This document shows positions 9,503 to 17,645 of a stretch of 64,000 bases of DNA, one piece after another. The position numbers and the translations under genes were made by a program. The stretch is from [Zimmermannella] alba NBRC 15616 (GTDB lineage Bacteria > Actinomycetota > Actinomycetes > Actinomycetales > Microbacteriaceae), in the NCBI RefSeq assembly GCF_001570905.1, contig NZ_BCSO01000012.1, positions 1-64,000 on the forward strand, in the 5' to 3' direction. Each line of letters opens with the position of its first letter. The stretch's first letter is position 1. The notes under the pieces are model-generated. The model was given only the letters and a program-made list of their open reading frames with translations, searched no databases and was not told the origin of the DNA.

Positions 9503-9562
9503 GGCTGGCCTCCTCGAGCACCAAAGAACGTGGGTGCGTGCAGCTTAAACGATCATCCATCA

Positions 9563-9577
9563 GGGGCTCCGAGCCCC
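9563..9577 (-). terminator. Short hairpin after the 9592-11376 gene
   Basis: GGGGCTCCGAGCCCC forms a 6-bp stem just past the stop codon of the gene at 9592. No strong T-run, so termination is plausible only. Confidence 0.45.
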
Positions 9578-9591
9578 ACACGCTTCGCGCG

Positions 9592-11376
9592 CTACTGCGA
9601 GGTGGTGATGTCGTTCGTGACAGGGGTCGCCGTCTCGGTGTTGATACGGGCCACATTGGACACCAGTGCAGCTTCGGCCTGTTCACTCGGCGCAACGCCA
9701 GGACCGGTTTCAGGGCTAAGCGTTGCCGGGTCGGCATCGACATGCACGCTGTAGGTGATCGTGACGGTGCCGTAGTCCGGTACAGGCGCCATCGTCCCCA
9801 TGTCCGGCGAGGTCGTGTCAACCGGTGCGGGAGCCTCGCTCACGACGGGCTGTTCGGGGGCCGGCGCGGAAGCCGGATCATGCCAGGGGCCGTTTGCGTC
9901 GAAGGGATTGTTGTCGACGCGAGGCGTCGGAACATCCGGCGCGGCCACAGGCGTCGGGGCAGGGGTCTCTGTCGGAACAGGTGCCGGAGTCGACGTCTCC
10001 GTCGGAACCGGCGTCGGGGCCGGAGTTGGCACGTCAGTGGGGACCGGTGTCGGGGTCGGCTGTTCCGTGGGGCCAGGCGTCGGCGTGGGCGTCGTCGGCG
10101 GGTTGCCCTCGCCGTCGTCCCCGCCGTTGTCGTTGCCCTGGTCATCACCGTCTCCAGGCTTCGACGGATCTGTCGGTACCGGCGCCTCAGCCTCAGGAAC
10201 CGTCACCTCGGGAGGAACAATCGCGGGCGCCGCAAGCTCGTTCTGCGGGCGCGTCGGGAGTTCCATACCCGGCCAGCTCACGGGCGGCGGACTCACCGGC
10301 GTCACCTGGAGCTCCTCGGGCGTGGTCATCGTGCCACCGTTCGCGAGGTGCTCGTGCTGAGCCTTGACAAGCGCCGACGTCGTCTTCGTGATCGCCGACG
10401 ACACCTTGTTCACCGAGGCAACGCCACCATCAATTGCCTTCTCGAGGTCGGTGAGCTCACGGTCAAGCGTCGTCAGCGAGGACTTGCTCGCGGACGTGTA
10501 CGACTCACGCAGAATGCTCGCGTTCTTCGCGAACTCGTCGGCGTAGCCCTCGACAAAGTACTTGCGAGCCTCTGCCATGCCGTCGCTCGCCTTCGTGGCG
10601 TCGCCAGCCTGCGTGGCCAGCACGACAGCGACGATGAGGTCACCCATCTTCGAGCCGGTCGCCGAGGACGCCAGGCCATACGACACCGAGTAGGCATCCT
10701 GCATCGAGGTGAGATCGGCGGTGACTTCCGCCGGGATGGCCTGCGAAACAGCCTGCGAGAGGTTGGCCTGAGCCGAGGCAGCGGCCGTGCTGTGGCCGGG
10801 CTGTTCACTCCCCGACACGACGCTCGTGTGCGCAGCCTGCGGCCCAGATGCCACCGAAGGCACGACGATCGCACCGACCGCAGCGACGCCAACGGCCACG
10901 GCGGCCACGGCGCCGATGCGCTGACGGCGACGGCGCGGCTGGACAAACGCAGCGGGAATCGCGGCATCCGCGGGTGCTGCAGCCTCCGTCACCGGAGCTG
11001 CGGGACGGCCGAGCAGACGGACCGAACCACCGGACGTGGCCACGCGTTCGAACGACATCCCTGAGGGGACGGCGGTCGCGCCGAGGGTAGCCGCCGCAGT
11101 CGACTCAACGTATGCACGGTGAACGCCGACGATCGGGAGCACGCCAAGCAGGCTGACCCAGAAACGACGGCGAGCCTTCAGGAGTCGCCCACGCTGAGAG
11201 TCCTCGGCTGCCTCGCCAAGTTCCTCGAGCTCGATGTCAATCGATTCGACAATGCGGTAGGCATCGCGGCGGTCGCACGGGAGCTTCGAAGCGGTCACCG
11301 TGCTGCTCGATTGAGGCTCGCCGAAGGAGCCGTAGCCGTCGGCCACGTTGTCGCTCATCGAATTTGCCATAGGCAT
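9592..11376 (-). CDS. Large membrane protein with Pro/Thr-rich external tail
   Basis: About 594 residues, function unknown. Features: an Asp/Glu-rich N-terminal part; a basic patch followed by one membrane segment (IGAVAAVAVGVAAVGAIVV); an external helical domain of about 160 residues including EARKYFVEGYADEF; a long PTPTP/PTETP-rich stalk with a short acidic Asp/Asn/Gly stretch; and a C-terminal segment with beta-type sequence (YGTVTITYSVHVDAD). ATG at 11376 is chosen because GAAAGG lies about 10 nt upstream; an ATG at 11451 would add 25 unconvincing residues. Same architecture as the gene at 8573-9502, and both are transcribed in the same direction. Confidence 0.72.
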   Translation of the reverse strand: MPMANSMSDNVADGYGSFGEPQSSSTVTASKLPCDRRDAYRIVESIDIELEELGEAAEDSQRGRLLKARRRFWVSLLGVLPIVGVHRAYVESTAAATLGATAVPSGMSFERVATSGGSVRLLGRPAAPVTEAAAPADAAIPAAFVQPRRRRQRIGAVAAVAVGVAAVGAIVVPSVASGPQAAHTSVVSGSEQPGHSTAAASAQANLSQAVSQAIPAEVTADLTSMQDAYSVSYGLASSATGSKMGDLIVAVVLATQAGDATKASDGMAEARKYFVEGYADEFAKNASILRESYTSASKSSLTTLDRELTDLEKAIDGGVASVNKVSSAITKTTSALVKAQHEHLANGGTMTTPEELQVTPVSPPPVSWPGMELPTRPQNELAAPAIVPPEVTVPEAEAPVPTDPSKPGDGDDQGNDNGGDDGEGNPPTTPTPTPGPTEQPTPTPVPTDVPTPAPTPVPTETSTPAPVPTETPAPTPVAAPDVPTPRVDNNPFDANGPWHDPASAPAPEQPVVSEAPAPVDTTSPDMGTMAPVPDYGTVTITYSVHVDADPATLSPETGPGVAPSEQAEAALVSNVARINTETATPVTNDITTSQ

Positions 11377-11581
11377 CGAGCCGCCAGCCTTTCGGTGGCA
11401 GCACTCCTTCGTCAATCGGGAACACTCGGTTGGCGAATCTACGCACAACACACGAACACCCCGAAAAGAGGTGCCCTTCAGGCTACCCCGGAGAATCCTG
11501 CCGAGTGGAAATCCGTCACCTAAGCGAGATCAAACATCGACCGAACACTCAGGAACAATGTGGCATGCAGAGCGGGTCGTG

Positions 11582-12583
11582 CTAGCTCGCGCGGCGACGA
11601 CGCAGCACCTGGGACAGGTCGTCAAATTCGGGTTCGATCTCGCCCAGGACGCCCATCGATGCCCAGCGCGACGGAGCTGCCTCGGGCGCTGCGTCAACCG
11701 CACGAAGCGTGGCCGAAGCAGCCTCGGCACCCTGCGGCTCGCGAACGAGCGGACGGTCATCCGGGACGGTGATCGCCTCCATGGCACCGAAGGTGGCGAC
11801 GCCTGCACCGCGGTGCGCCTCACGAATCGCCTCTTCAGAGCGGCGGACGGCCGCCATGAGTTCGGCCATGTGGTCGCGCTCAACGCGGGGACCATCCCCG
11901 TCCGGTCCCCCATCGGGGCCGTCACCAAGGTCGCGGCTCAGGTAGAGCGGCTTCGGCAGCGGGGTCGGCGTCCAGCCAACGAGTGCCTTCTCAGGCTCGG
12001 CAACGGCCGGCTGCTCGGTGACGGCGTCAAAGCTCAGGACCTCTTCGGGGAGCGCGTGCGCGCGACGCTCAGCCACAACGGCGGAGGTTGCCGCCTGCTG
12101 GGCGCGGCGAGCGCGACGACCCTCTGCGACGTGCTGCAGGCGCTGCAACATCATGATCGCGCCAGCGATCGCGAGCAGCGAGATGGCGAGCATCCACCAG
12201 TTCGAGACGGAGGTCGCGATCCACCCACCAATGCCTGCACCGATGAGACCAAGCGCAAGCACTGCGGTCGAGAGCAGGCGTCCGCGGCGAAGCTGCTTGG
12301 CGGCTCGAGCGTCCGCGTCAAGCCCAACCGGAGCAACGGCGTCGTGGTGGCGCTTCAGACGGGGGCGCTCCACGCTGGCGAAACGGCTGTTGCTGTGGTG
12401 CACCGAAGGCTGGTCAGGGGTTTCGGATGACTCGGCGAGCACACGAATCGTCTGCTGCAGTCGAAGCGCGTTCCGCTCGACGGCAACTTCATTTTGACGC
12501 CGCAGCCACGTGGGCACGGCGTAGCACAGCCACAGGCCGACGGCCAGGGCGATGACAATGCTGCTCGCGCCAGTAAACCCCAT
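11582..12583 (-). CDS. sepX: SepX/GLPR-like cell-division membrane protein
   Basis: A 333-residue protein beginning with a membrane segment and the typical signature LWLCYAVPTWLRR, then a basic cytoplasmic stretch, two further membrane segments (about 100-145) and a long charged C-terminal region. This plan and the position after a RimJ-type acetyltransferase and galU match mycobacterial Rv0996, Streptomyces SepX and corynebacterial GLPR, membrane partners of the division apparatus. The usual gephyrin-like partner gene glp, normally between galU and rimJ, is absent here. ATG at 12583 is preferred to GTG 12604; TACCGT sits just upstream, so the message may be leaderless. Confidence 0.72.
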   Translation of the reverse strand: MGFTGASSIVIALAVGLWLCYAVPTWLRRQNEVAVERNALRLQQTIRVLAESSETPDQPSVHHSNSRFASVERPRLKRHHDAVAPVGLDADARAAKQLRRGRLLSTAVLALGLIGAGIGGWIATSVSNWWMLAISLLAIAGAIMMLQRLQHVAEGRRARRAQQAATSAVVAERRAHALPEEVLSFDAVTEQPAVAEPEKALVGWTPTPLPKPLYLSRDLGDGPDGGPDGDGPRVERDHMAELMAAVRRSEEAIREAHRGAGVATFGAMEAITVPDDRPLVREPQGAEAASATLRAVDAAPEAAPSRWASMGVLGEIEPEFDDLSQVLRRRRAS

Positions 12584-12677
12584 AGCTGCAACGGTAGGCG
12601 GCACGCAAGGTCACGAGACGCATTGTCACGGGTGTGTCTCGTGTGACAAACGTGAAGATCGCCTGAGATACAAGAAT

Positions 12678-13397
12678 TTACAGCCCACCAGGGCGCCACG
12701 GCTCCGACAGGAGCGCCGCATCGGCTTCGCGAATCTGCGCCAGCCGCTCATCCGCGAAGCCTTGCCGCCACCTGGCGAGCACACCCTGCGGCACCTCTTC
12801 CGCAAGGACCGCGAAACAGACGTGATCTCGCCAGTCTCCGTCAATATGGATGTAGCGCCGCCGAAGCCCCTCGTACCGGAAGCCAAGTTTCTCGACCACT
12901 CGAAGCGACTTCGCATTCTCGGGGCGGATGCAGATTTCCATCCGGTGCATGCCAAGTTCTTGGAAGCAGTAGTCCGTGGCAAGGGCGACGGCAGTCGGGG
13001 CAAGGCCTCGCCCGGCAGCATCCGGGCTCACCCAGTAGCCGAGCGTGGCCGACGACATCGCCCCGTACAGCATGCTCGACACCGTGAGCTGGCCAACGAT
13101 CCGCCCCTCGAACTCGAGCAGAAACGGCAGGCTCTGATAGTTGCGTGCCTGTTCGAGCAGGTTCTTGATCCCGGCGCGAATATTCCAGGCGCCACTCCCC
13201 TGCGGGTTGCTCGCTTCCCAAGGCTGCAGCCATTCGCGGTGCGCGAGCAGCACCCCTTCGAGTTCTCTCGCATCCCGAAGTCGCACGGGTCGGAGGGTGA
13301 GGCCCCCGTCGCGGAGTGTGGGAACGAAGCCGGGGGTGCGGATGATGACTACTTCCCTGCTTCGCCGAAGCCGCCAGCGACGAACTCCGCGAGCCAT
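12678..13397 (-). CDS. rimJ: GNAT family N-acetyltransferase (RimJ-like)
   Basis: About 239 residues. Acetyl-CoA-dependent N-acetyltransferase of the RimJ/RimL type, predicted to acetylate protein N-termini or small amines. The acetyl-CoA motif AAGRGLAPTAVALAT and the following EICIRPENAKSLRVVEKLGF are typical. The frame overlaps the galU 3' end by about 49 nt if ATG 13397 is used. No better canonical start lies closer to the domain, so the true start is uncertain. It sits between galU and sepX, as in mycobacteria. Confidence 0.82.
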   Translation of the reverse strand: MARGVRRWRLRRSREVVIIRTPGFVPTLRDGGLTLRPVRLRDARELEGVLLAHREWLQPWEASNPQGSGAWNIRAGIKNLLEQARNYQSLPFLLEFEGRIVGQLTVSSMLYGAMSSATLGYWVSPDAAGRGLAPTAVALATDYCFQELGMHRMEICIRPENAKSLRVVEKLGFRYEGLRRRYIHIDGDWRDHVCFAVLAEEVPQGVLARWRQGFADERLAQIREADAALLSEPWRPGGL

Positions 13398-14284
13398 GAT
13401 TTGAGCTTCTCGGACAGCTCGGGGTGCGCCGTGGCGAGTTCGACGATGGCCTGGATGTAACCGAGCTTGTCGCCCGTGTCATAGCGGCGTCCACGGAAGA
13501 TGACGCCGACAACGCCACCGGCAATCGATTCGTCGCGAGCGAGCACATTGAGCGCGTCGGTGAGCTGGATCTCGCCGCCGCGGCCGGGCTTCGTCTCACG
13601 AAGCACATCGAAAATCTCGGGGCGAAGGACGTAGCGGCCGATGATCGCAAGATTCGAGGGCGCTTCCGAGGCCTTCGGCTTCTCCACGAGACCCGTCACA
13701 CGAACGAGGTCCTCTTCACCCTCGAAGACGCCACCGATCGGCTCCACAACCGCGCAGCCGTACGAGGAAATCTGCTCGGGTTCGACCTCCATGAGGGCAA
13801 TGGCGGTGACGTTGCCGCGCTCCTGCACCTCGACCATACGCTCGAGGAGGTGCTCCTTCTCGTCGATAAGGTCGTCGCCGAGCAGCACCGCAAACGGCTC
13901 GTTGCCCACGTGCATGTGTGCACGCAGCACCGCATGACCAAGGCCCTTCGGGTCGCCCTGGCGGACGTAGTGGAGGTCGGCGAGGTCGGTCGACTCGTTC
14001 ACGCGCGAAAGCTTCGCGAGATCGCCGCGCGACTCAAGGAGCGCCTCGAGTTCGGTGACACGGTCAAAGTGGTTCTCGAGCGCGTTCTTGTTTCGGCCCG
14101 TGATCATGAGGACATCCGCAAGGCCCGCGCGTACTGCCTCTTCAACGACGTACTGGATCGCCGGCCGGTCGACCACCGGCAGCATTTCCTTCGGCATCGC
14201 CTTCGTCGCGGGAAGGAAGCGCGTGCCGAGGCCAGCGGCGGGAATAACGGCCTTCGTGAGACGACTAGCAGGCATAGCTGACAT
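13349..14284 (-). CDS. galU: UTP-glucose-1-phosphate uridylyltransferase
   Basis: 311 residues, normal GalU length. It makes UDP-glucose from UTP and glucose-1-phosphate for cell-wall and envelope glycans. The nucleotide-binding start AVIPAAGLGTRFLPATKAMP, the conserved LGDDLI and the VEKPKASEAPSNLAIIGRY region are present. ATG at 14284 begins MSAMPASR. It is divergent from the folate cyclo-ligase gene with a 57-bp gap and overlaps the acetyltransferase gene, so galU-rimJ-sepX is probably one operon. Confidence 0.95.
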   Translation of the reverse strand: MSAMPASRLTKAVIPAAGLGTRFLPATKAMPKEMLPVVDRPAIQYVVEEAVRAGLADVLMITGRNKNALENHFDRVTELEALLESRGDLAKLSRVNESTDLADLHYVRQGDPKGLGHAVLRAHMHVGNEPFAVLLGDDLIDEKEHLLERMVEVQERGNVTAIALMEVEPEQISSYGCAVVEPIGGVFEGEEDLVRVTGLVEKPKASEAPSNLAIIGRYVLRPEIFDVLRETKPGRGGEIQLTDALNVLARDESIAGGVVGVIFRGRRYDTGDKLGYIQAIVELATAHPELSEKLKSWLAEFVAGGFGEAGK

Positions 14285-14341
14285 GCTATCGCGCCGATGA
14301 ATCGAGCCAACAGAATATCTCCGACATCGTAGGCTGGAGGC

Positions 14342-14938
14342 ATGACTGACCCCGAGGTCAATGAGAAGCGCGCCATCCGCGCCGATGTGCGACAACGCCG
14401 CCAGGCGCAGGGTGCCATTGGCGCCTCGCAGGCTGGCGAGGGCATTTCCCTTCAGATTCAAGAGCTGCTTACCCAGACCGACGCACGCCGCGTCGCTTGC
14501 TACCTCTCGAGCGAGTTTGAGCCGAACACGCGCCACTTCCTGAAGTGGGCGCTCGAGCACGAGGTGGATGTGCTCCTCCCCATCACGCGCGACGACGGAC
14601 TCCTCGACTGGACGCTCTCGGACGGCGTCTCGGAGCGCACTCACCAGTGGGGGTTCCCGGAAGCGGTCGGCGAAATCCTTGGCCCGATCGCCATCAACCG
14701 CGTTGACCTCCTCCTCGTCCCCGCCGCTGCTGTCGCCCACGACGGCACACGCCTTGGTTGGGGCCGCGGTTTCTACGACAAGACCCTCGGCTCGATGGAA
14801 CAGCGTCCACCCATCTGGGCGATCGTGCACGATGACGAATTCGTGCCGAGCCTGCCCTCAGAGATCCACGACATGCCGGTGGACGGCGTCATCACCCCGA
14901 CTCGTGTCATCCCCCTCCCCCTCACCGAGGACCGCTAA
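14342..14938 (+). CDS. 5-formyltetrahydrofolate cyclo-ligase
   Basis: 198 residues. ATP-dependent conversion of 5-formyl-THF to 5,10-methenyl-THF in one-carbon metabolism. Diagnostic features are the early basic helix EKRAIRADVRQRR, the ATP/substrate loop LGWGRGFYDKTL and the late VDGVITPTRVI. The start ATG 14342 faces galU across a short gap, the arrangement seen in mycobacteria (Rv0992c/Rv0993). Confidence 0.95.
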   Translation: MTDPEVNEKRAIRADVRQRRQAQGAIGASQAGEGISLQIQELLTQTDARRVACYLSSEFEPNTRHFLKWALEHEVDVLLPITRDDGLLDWTLSDGVSERTHQWGFPEAVGEILGPIAINRVDLLLVPAAAVAHDGTRLGWGRGFYDKTLGSMEQRPPIWAIVHDDEFVPSLPSEIHDMPVDGVITPTRVIPLPLTEDR

Positions 14939-15030
14939 ACGTCACCCAGTGTTTCCCGGCGAACCGTTCAAGGTACAAGCAGTGTGAATGCTCGCTCGTT
15001 AGGATGCAACACGTTCAGCCGAGGAGGGGC

Positions 15031-15303
15031 ATGCCCACGTATTCCTACCGATGCACCGAGTGCACGGAAGCCTTCGACATCGTTCAGTCGTTCACGGACG
15101 AGGCACTCACCGAGTGCCCGGCCTGCGGCAAGCGACTTCGCAAGGTGTTCAGCGCGGTCGGCATCGCGTTCAAGGGGTCTGGGTTCTACCGCACCGACTC
15201 AGCGTCGTCGGGTGCTGCCCGCACCGTGACGAAGGCTGCATCGAGCACCAGCTCGAGCGCATCCTCCGCCCCTGCATCGATTGGTTCGAGCTCCGCTGCA
15301 TAG
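15031..15303 (+). CDS. FmdB-type zinc ribbon protein, Ruc-like
   Basis: 90 residues. N-terminal zinc ribbon with CTEC (about 8-11) and CPAC (about 29-32) is followed by a Ser/Ala-rich tail of about 40 residues that should be disordered. This architecture and neighbourhood match mycobacterial Rv0991c (Ruc), a redox-regulated chaperone whose disordered tail becomes active when the zinc cysteines oxidise. Start ATG 15031 follows GAGGAGG; an upstream ATG at 15004 is rejected. The chaperone role here is inferred from architecture and synteny. Confidence 0.82.
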   Translation: MPTYSYRCTECTEAFDIVQSFTDEALTECPACGKRLRKVFSAVGIAFKGSGFYRTDSASSGAARTVTKAASSTSSSASSAPASIGSSSAA

Positions 15304-15380
15304 CGGCTCGACTGAGTTCCCCAGCGGTTCGACCCAAGGTCTGAACGATCACCTGTTCCCCCACCGGCCCCTGTGGGCCT

Positions 15381-15407
15381 CCTCTTGTCATGCATGTCGA
15401 CAAGAGG
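15381..15407 (+). promoter_or_regulatory. Hairpin in the mscL upstream region
   Basis: CCTCTTGTC and GACAAGAGG pair over 9 bp around a short loop, ending about 21 nt before the mscL start. It may terminate the preceding transcript or affect mscL translation. Confidence 0.4.
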
Positions 15408-15428
15408 GACACCATTGAAAGGAGACCC

Positions 15429-15839
15429 GTGAAGGGCTTCAAGGAATTCATCATGCGCGGCAACGTCATCGAGCTTGCTGTCGCAGTCGTTATCGGTAAC
15501 GCGTTCACCGCCATCGTCACTGCTCTTGTTGACGGCATCTTCAACCCGCTCATTGCCGCCATCTTCAACGCAGACGAGATCTCGAAGGCGACGCTCACCG
15601 TCGGCCCCGTGAACTTCGGCATCGGCCTCGTCATCGCCGCGGTCATCAAGTTCCTCCTCATCGCAGCCGTTGTCTACTTCTGCCTCGTCCTCCCGATGAA
15701 CAAGCTCCAGGAGCGCGCTTACCTCAAGAAGCACGGCCACCCGATGGCCGAGGCTGAGGTTGAGCCGACCGAGGCTGACCTCCTCGTCGAGATCCGCGAC
15801 CTCCTCGCAGGCCGCGCGAACAACACGCCGCAGGCGTAA
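15429..15839 (+). CDS. mscL: Large-conductance mechanosensitive channel
   Basis: 136 residues, normal MscL length. Homopentameric emergency valve that opens under membrane tension during hypo-osmotic shock. The N-terminus KGFKEFIMRGNVIELAVAV and the first transmembrane helix are highly conserved; the second helix is at about 65-95 (FGIGLVIAAVIKFLLIAAVV), followed by a charged C-terminal bundle (EIRDLLA). GTG at 15429 is chosen because AAAGGAG lies 5-11 nt upstream. Confidence 0.96.
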   Translation: MKGFKEFIMRGNVIELAVAVVIGNAFTAIVTALVDGIFNPLIAAIFNADEISKATLTVGPVNFGIGLVIAAVIKFLLIAAVVYFCLVLPMNKLQERAYLKKHGHPMAEAEVEPTEADLLVEIRDLLAGRANNTPQA

Positions 15840-15853
15840 GTTCTCGATCCACG

Positions 15854-15885
15854 AAGCGCGGGGTGCCAGCTGGCATCCCGCGCTT
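15854..15885 (+). terminator. Rho-independent terminator of mscL
   Basis: AAGCGCGGGGTGCCA pairs with TGGCATCCCGCGCTT around GC, then TTTG. A strong stem 15 nt past the mscL stop. Confidence 0.85.
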
Positions 15886-15963
15886 TTGTGTGCGCGATAT
15901 CGACGGCACAAAACCGTCGCGTCTGACAGCGAGCGGTACGAGGCCGCGCCGGGGCTGAGATCG

Positions 15964-17301
15964 CTAGTTCGCGGCCTTGCGCACGGTCTCGCGCGCAGGC
16001 ATCCACGCGAGTGCCGCAACCGCGAGCAGGAGCGCTGAGGACCAGAACGGCCAGCCATAGCCCGAGGCGTCGATGAGGGCGCCCGCTACGATCGGCCCGA
16101 GGATCATGCCGATGTCCTGCGACATTTGGAAGGTCGCGAGGGCGCGGCCACCCGAATGTTCACGCCCGATGACATCCGCCACCGTCGCCTGGAGTGCTGG
16201 CGCCATCATGCCGGAGCCGATGCCGCACACGAGCGACACGAGCATGATCATGACGAGGTCGGTGCTCAATGGAACCGCTGCAAAGCCGATCGCGGCAACG
16301 GCGAGGCCGAGCAGAAGGTAGGGCTTTCGACCGTGGCGGTCGGATGCGGATCCTGCCACCACGAGCGAGAGGATGTTGCCAAGCGCGCCCACCGCAACAA
16401 CCGTGCCAGCTGCCCACGGCTCCGCCGAGATGAGGCCTGCAACGAAGAGCGGGATAACGGCCGAGCGGACACCGAAGTTCGCCCATCCACCGGCAAACCC
16501 CGTGACGAGGCTTGCGCGGTAGGCGGAGTCGCCGATCACTGCCTTGAGCGACAGCGGCGGGAGCTTCTCTTGCGGTTCGCTGCCGCTTCGTTGCGCGGGC
16601 CGATGCAGGGCAAAGGCAATGATGCCGGCGGCGATGATGAGTGCGATGCCGTAGGCGATGAACGGCACTCGCATCCCGAGCTGGCCGAGGAGGCCGCCAA
16701 TGACGGGGCCTGCCACCGACCCGAGCAGGAACACGCCGCCCCACATGGAGGAGATACGGCCGCGCAGGCTCGGCGGCGAGAAACGGATGACGAGCGCACC
16801 CGAAGCGACGGTAAAGAGGACAGAGCCGATACCGCCGAGGGCGCGGAAAATGAGCAGCTGCCAGTAGTCGGCGGCGAAGGCCGAGGCGATGCTCGACGCG
16901 GCAACAATGAGCAGGCCCACCGTATACACGCGCTGCTCACCGAAGCGTTCGCTACTGAAGCCCGCGAGGGGCGCCGCAACGAGACGCATGAACGCGAAGG
17001 CGCTCACGACAATCGTCACCTGGAGTGCCGTCACCCCGAAACTTGCCGCGAACTGCGGCAGTACGGGCACGATGAGGCCAAAGCCGAGCGCGATGAAGCA
17101 GGTTGCCGAGAGGATGATCCAAATCTCGACGGGGATGCGTTCCTTCTCGGCGACGCGATGGGCACCGGGGGCGTCGTTGTCGCAGTGGGCACCCGCGATG
17201 ATGGGGATTTCGCTCGTCGGGGTATCGAGGCGGCTCTCTGGCTCGTACGGGGCGGGCGCGTCGCCAGCGCCGTACGGCGACGCTTCGCCGCGGCTATGCA
17301 T
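15964..17301 (-). CDS. MFS transporter, probable drug exporter
   Basis: 445 residues with a hydrophilic N-terminal stretch of about 55 residues and then 12 predicted membrane helices. Major facilitator features include FGLIVPVLPQFA in helix 1, a motif-A-like loop after helix 2 (GFSSERFGEQRV), SLRGRISSMWGG and the second-half motif GSASDRHGRKPYLL. Motif C-like GSVAGPVIGGLLG in helix 5 points to an antiporter of the drug-efflux class. Substrate unknown. Its ATG overlaps the end of the small upstream gene by 8 nt, suggesting translational coupling. Confidence 0.88.
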   Translation of the reverse strand: MHSRGEASPYGAGDAPAPYEPESRLDTPTSEIPIIAGAHCDNDAPGAHRVAEKERIPVEIWIILSATCFIALGFGLIVPVLPQFAASFGVTALQVTIVVSAFAFMRLVAAPLAGFSSERFGEQRVYTVGLLIVAASSIASAFAADYWQLLIFRALGGIGSVLFTVASGALVIRFSPPSLRGRISSMWGGVFLLGSVAGPVIGGLLGQLGMRVPFIAYGIALIIAAGIIAFALHRPAQRSGSEPQEKLPPLSLKAVIGDSAYRASLVTGFAGGWANFGVRSAVIPLFVAGLISAEPWAAGTVVAVGALGNILSLVVAGSASDRHGRKPYLLLGLAVAAIGFAAVPLSTDLVMIMLVSLVCGIGSGMMAPALQATVADVIGREHSGGRALATFQMSQDIGMILGPIVAGALIDASGYGWPFWSSALLLAVAALAWMPARETVRKAAN

Positions 17302-17533
17302 AGTGCGGGGGTCGGTCTACCTCGAGACGGGACGTGTTGTCGAGGGATGCGTGGTCGTCAACGATCTCCACGCTGTCGTCGTCGAGTTCGACGCCGCGCT
17401 CTTCGGAGGCGCTGACGCCGCTCGGGGATTCAGTGCGCAGCTCGGCACCGTCAACGAACGGGGCTCCTCCTGCGGGATGCGGGTCGACACCCGGTGCCGC
17501 AGGAATACGCACCCGCCGGGTGGGCTTGGCCAT
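17294..17533 (-). CDS. Small hypothetical protein coupled to the MFS gene
   Basis: 79 residues, no recognised domain. Basic N-terminus (MAKPTRRVRIPAAPG), then an acidic, probably disordered remainder. ATG 17533 follows AAAGGGG; an ATG at 17569 is less likely. The stop overlaps the MFS start by 8 nt. It may be a co-translated accessory of the transporter, or only its translational leader. Confidence 0.6.
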   Translation of the reverse strand: MAKPTRRVRIPAAPGVDPHPAGGAPFVDGAELRTESPSGVSASEERGVELDDDSVEIVDDHASLDNTSRLEVDRPPHYA

Positions 17534-17645
17534 GGGATCCCCTTTCTTCGACCGCTGAGATTCTTGCATGCACCGCCGACAAACGCGTCAGGCGAGGCCC
17601 GAGACGTCGCTGGGACGCACGGGCATCGCCTGATTCGGGATGCGT

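Noticed and set aside
9538-11064. Long plus-strand open frame of 508 codons
   Set aside because: Arg-rich antisense shadow of the high-GC gene at 9592-11376; no domain content.
14285-14830. N-terminal extension of galU
   Set aside because: The frame is open upstream, but GalU homology begins at ATG 14284 and the extension is antisense to the folate cyclo-ligase.
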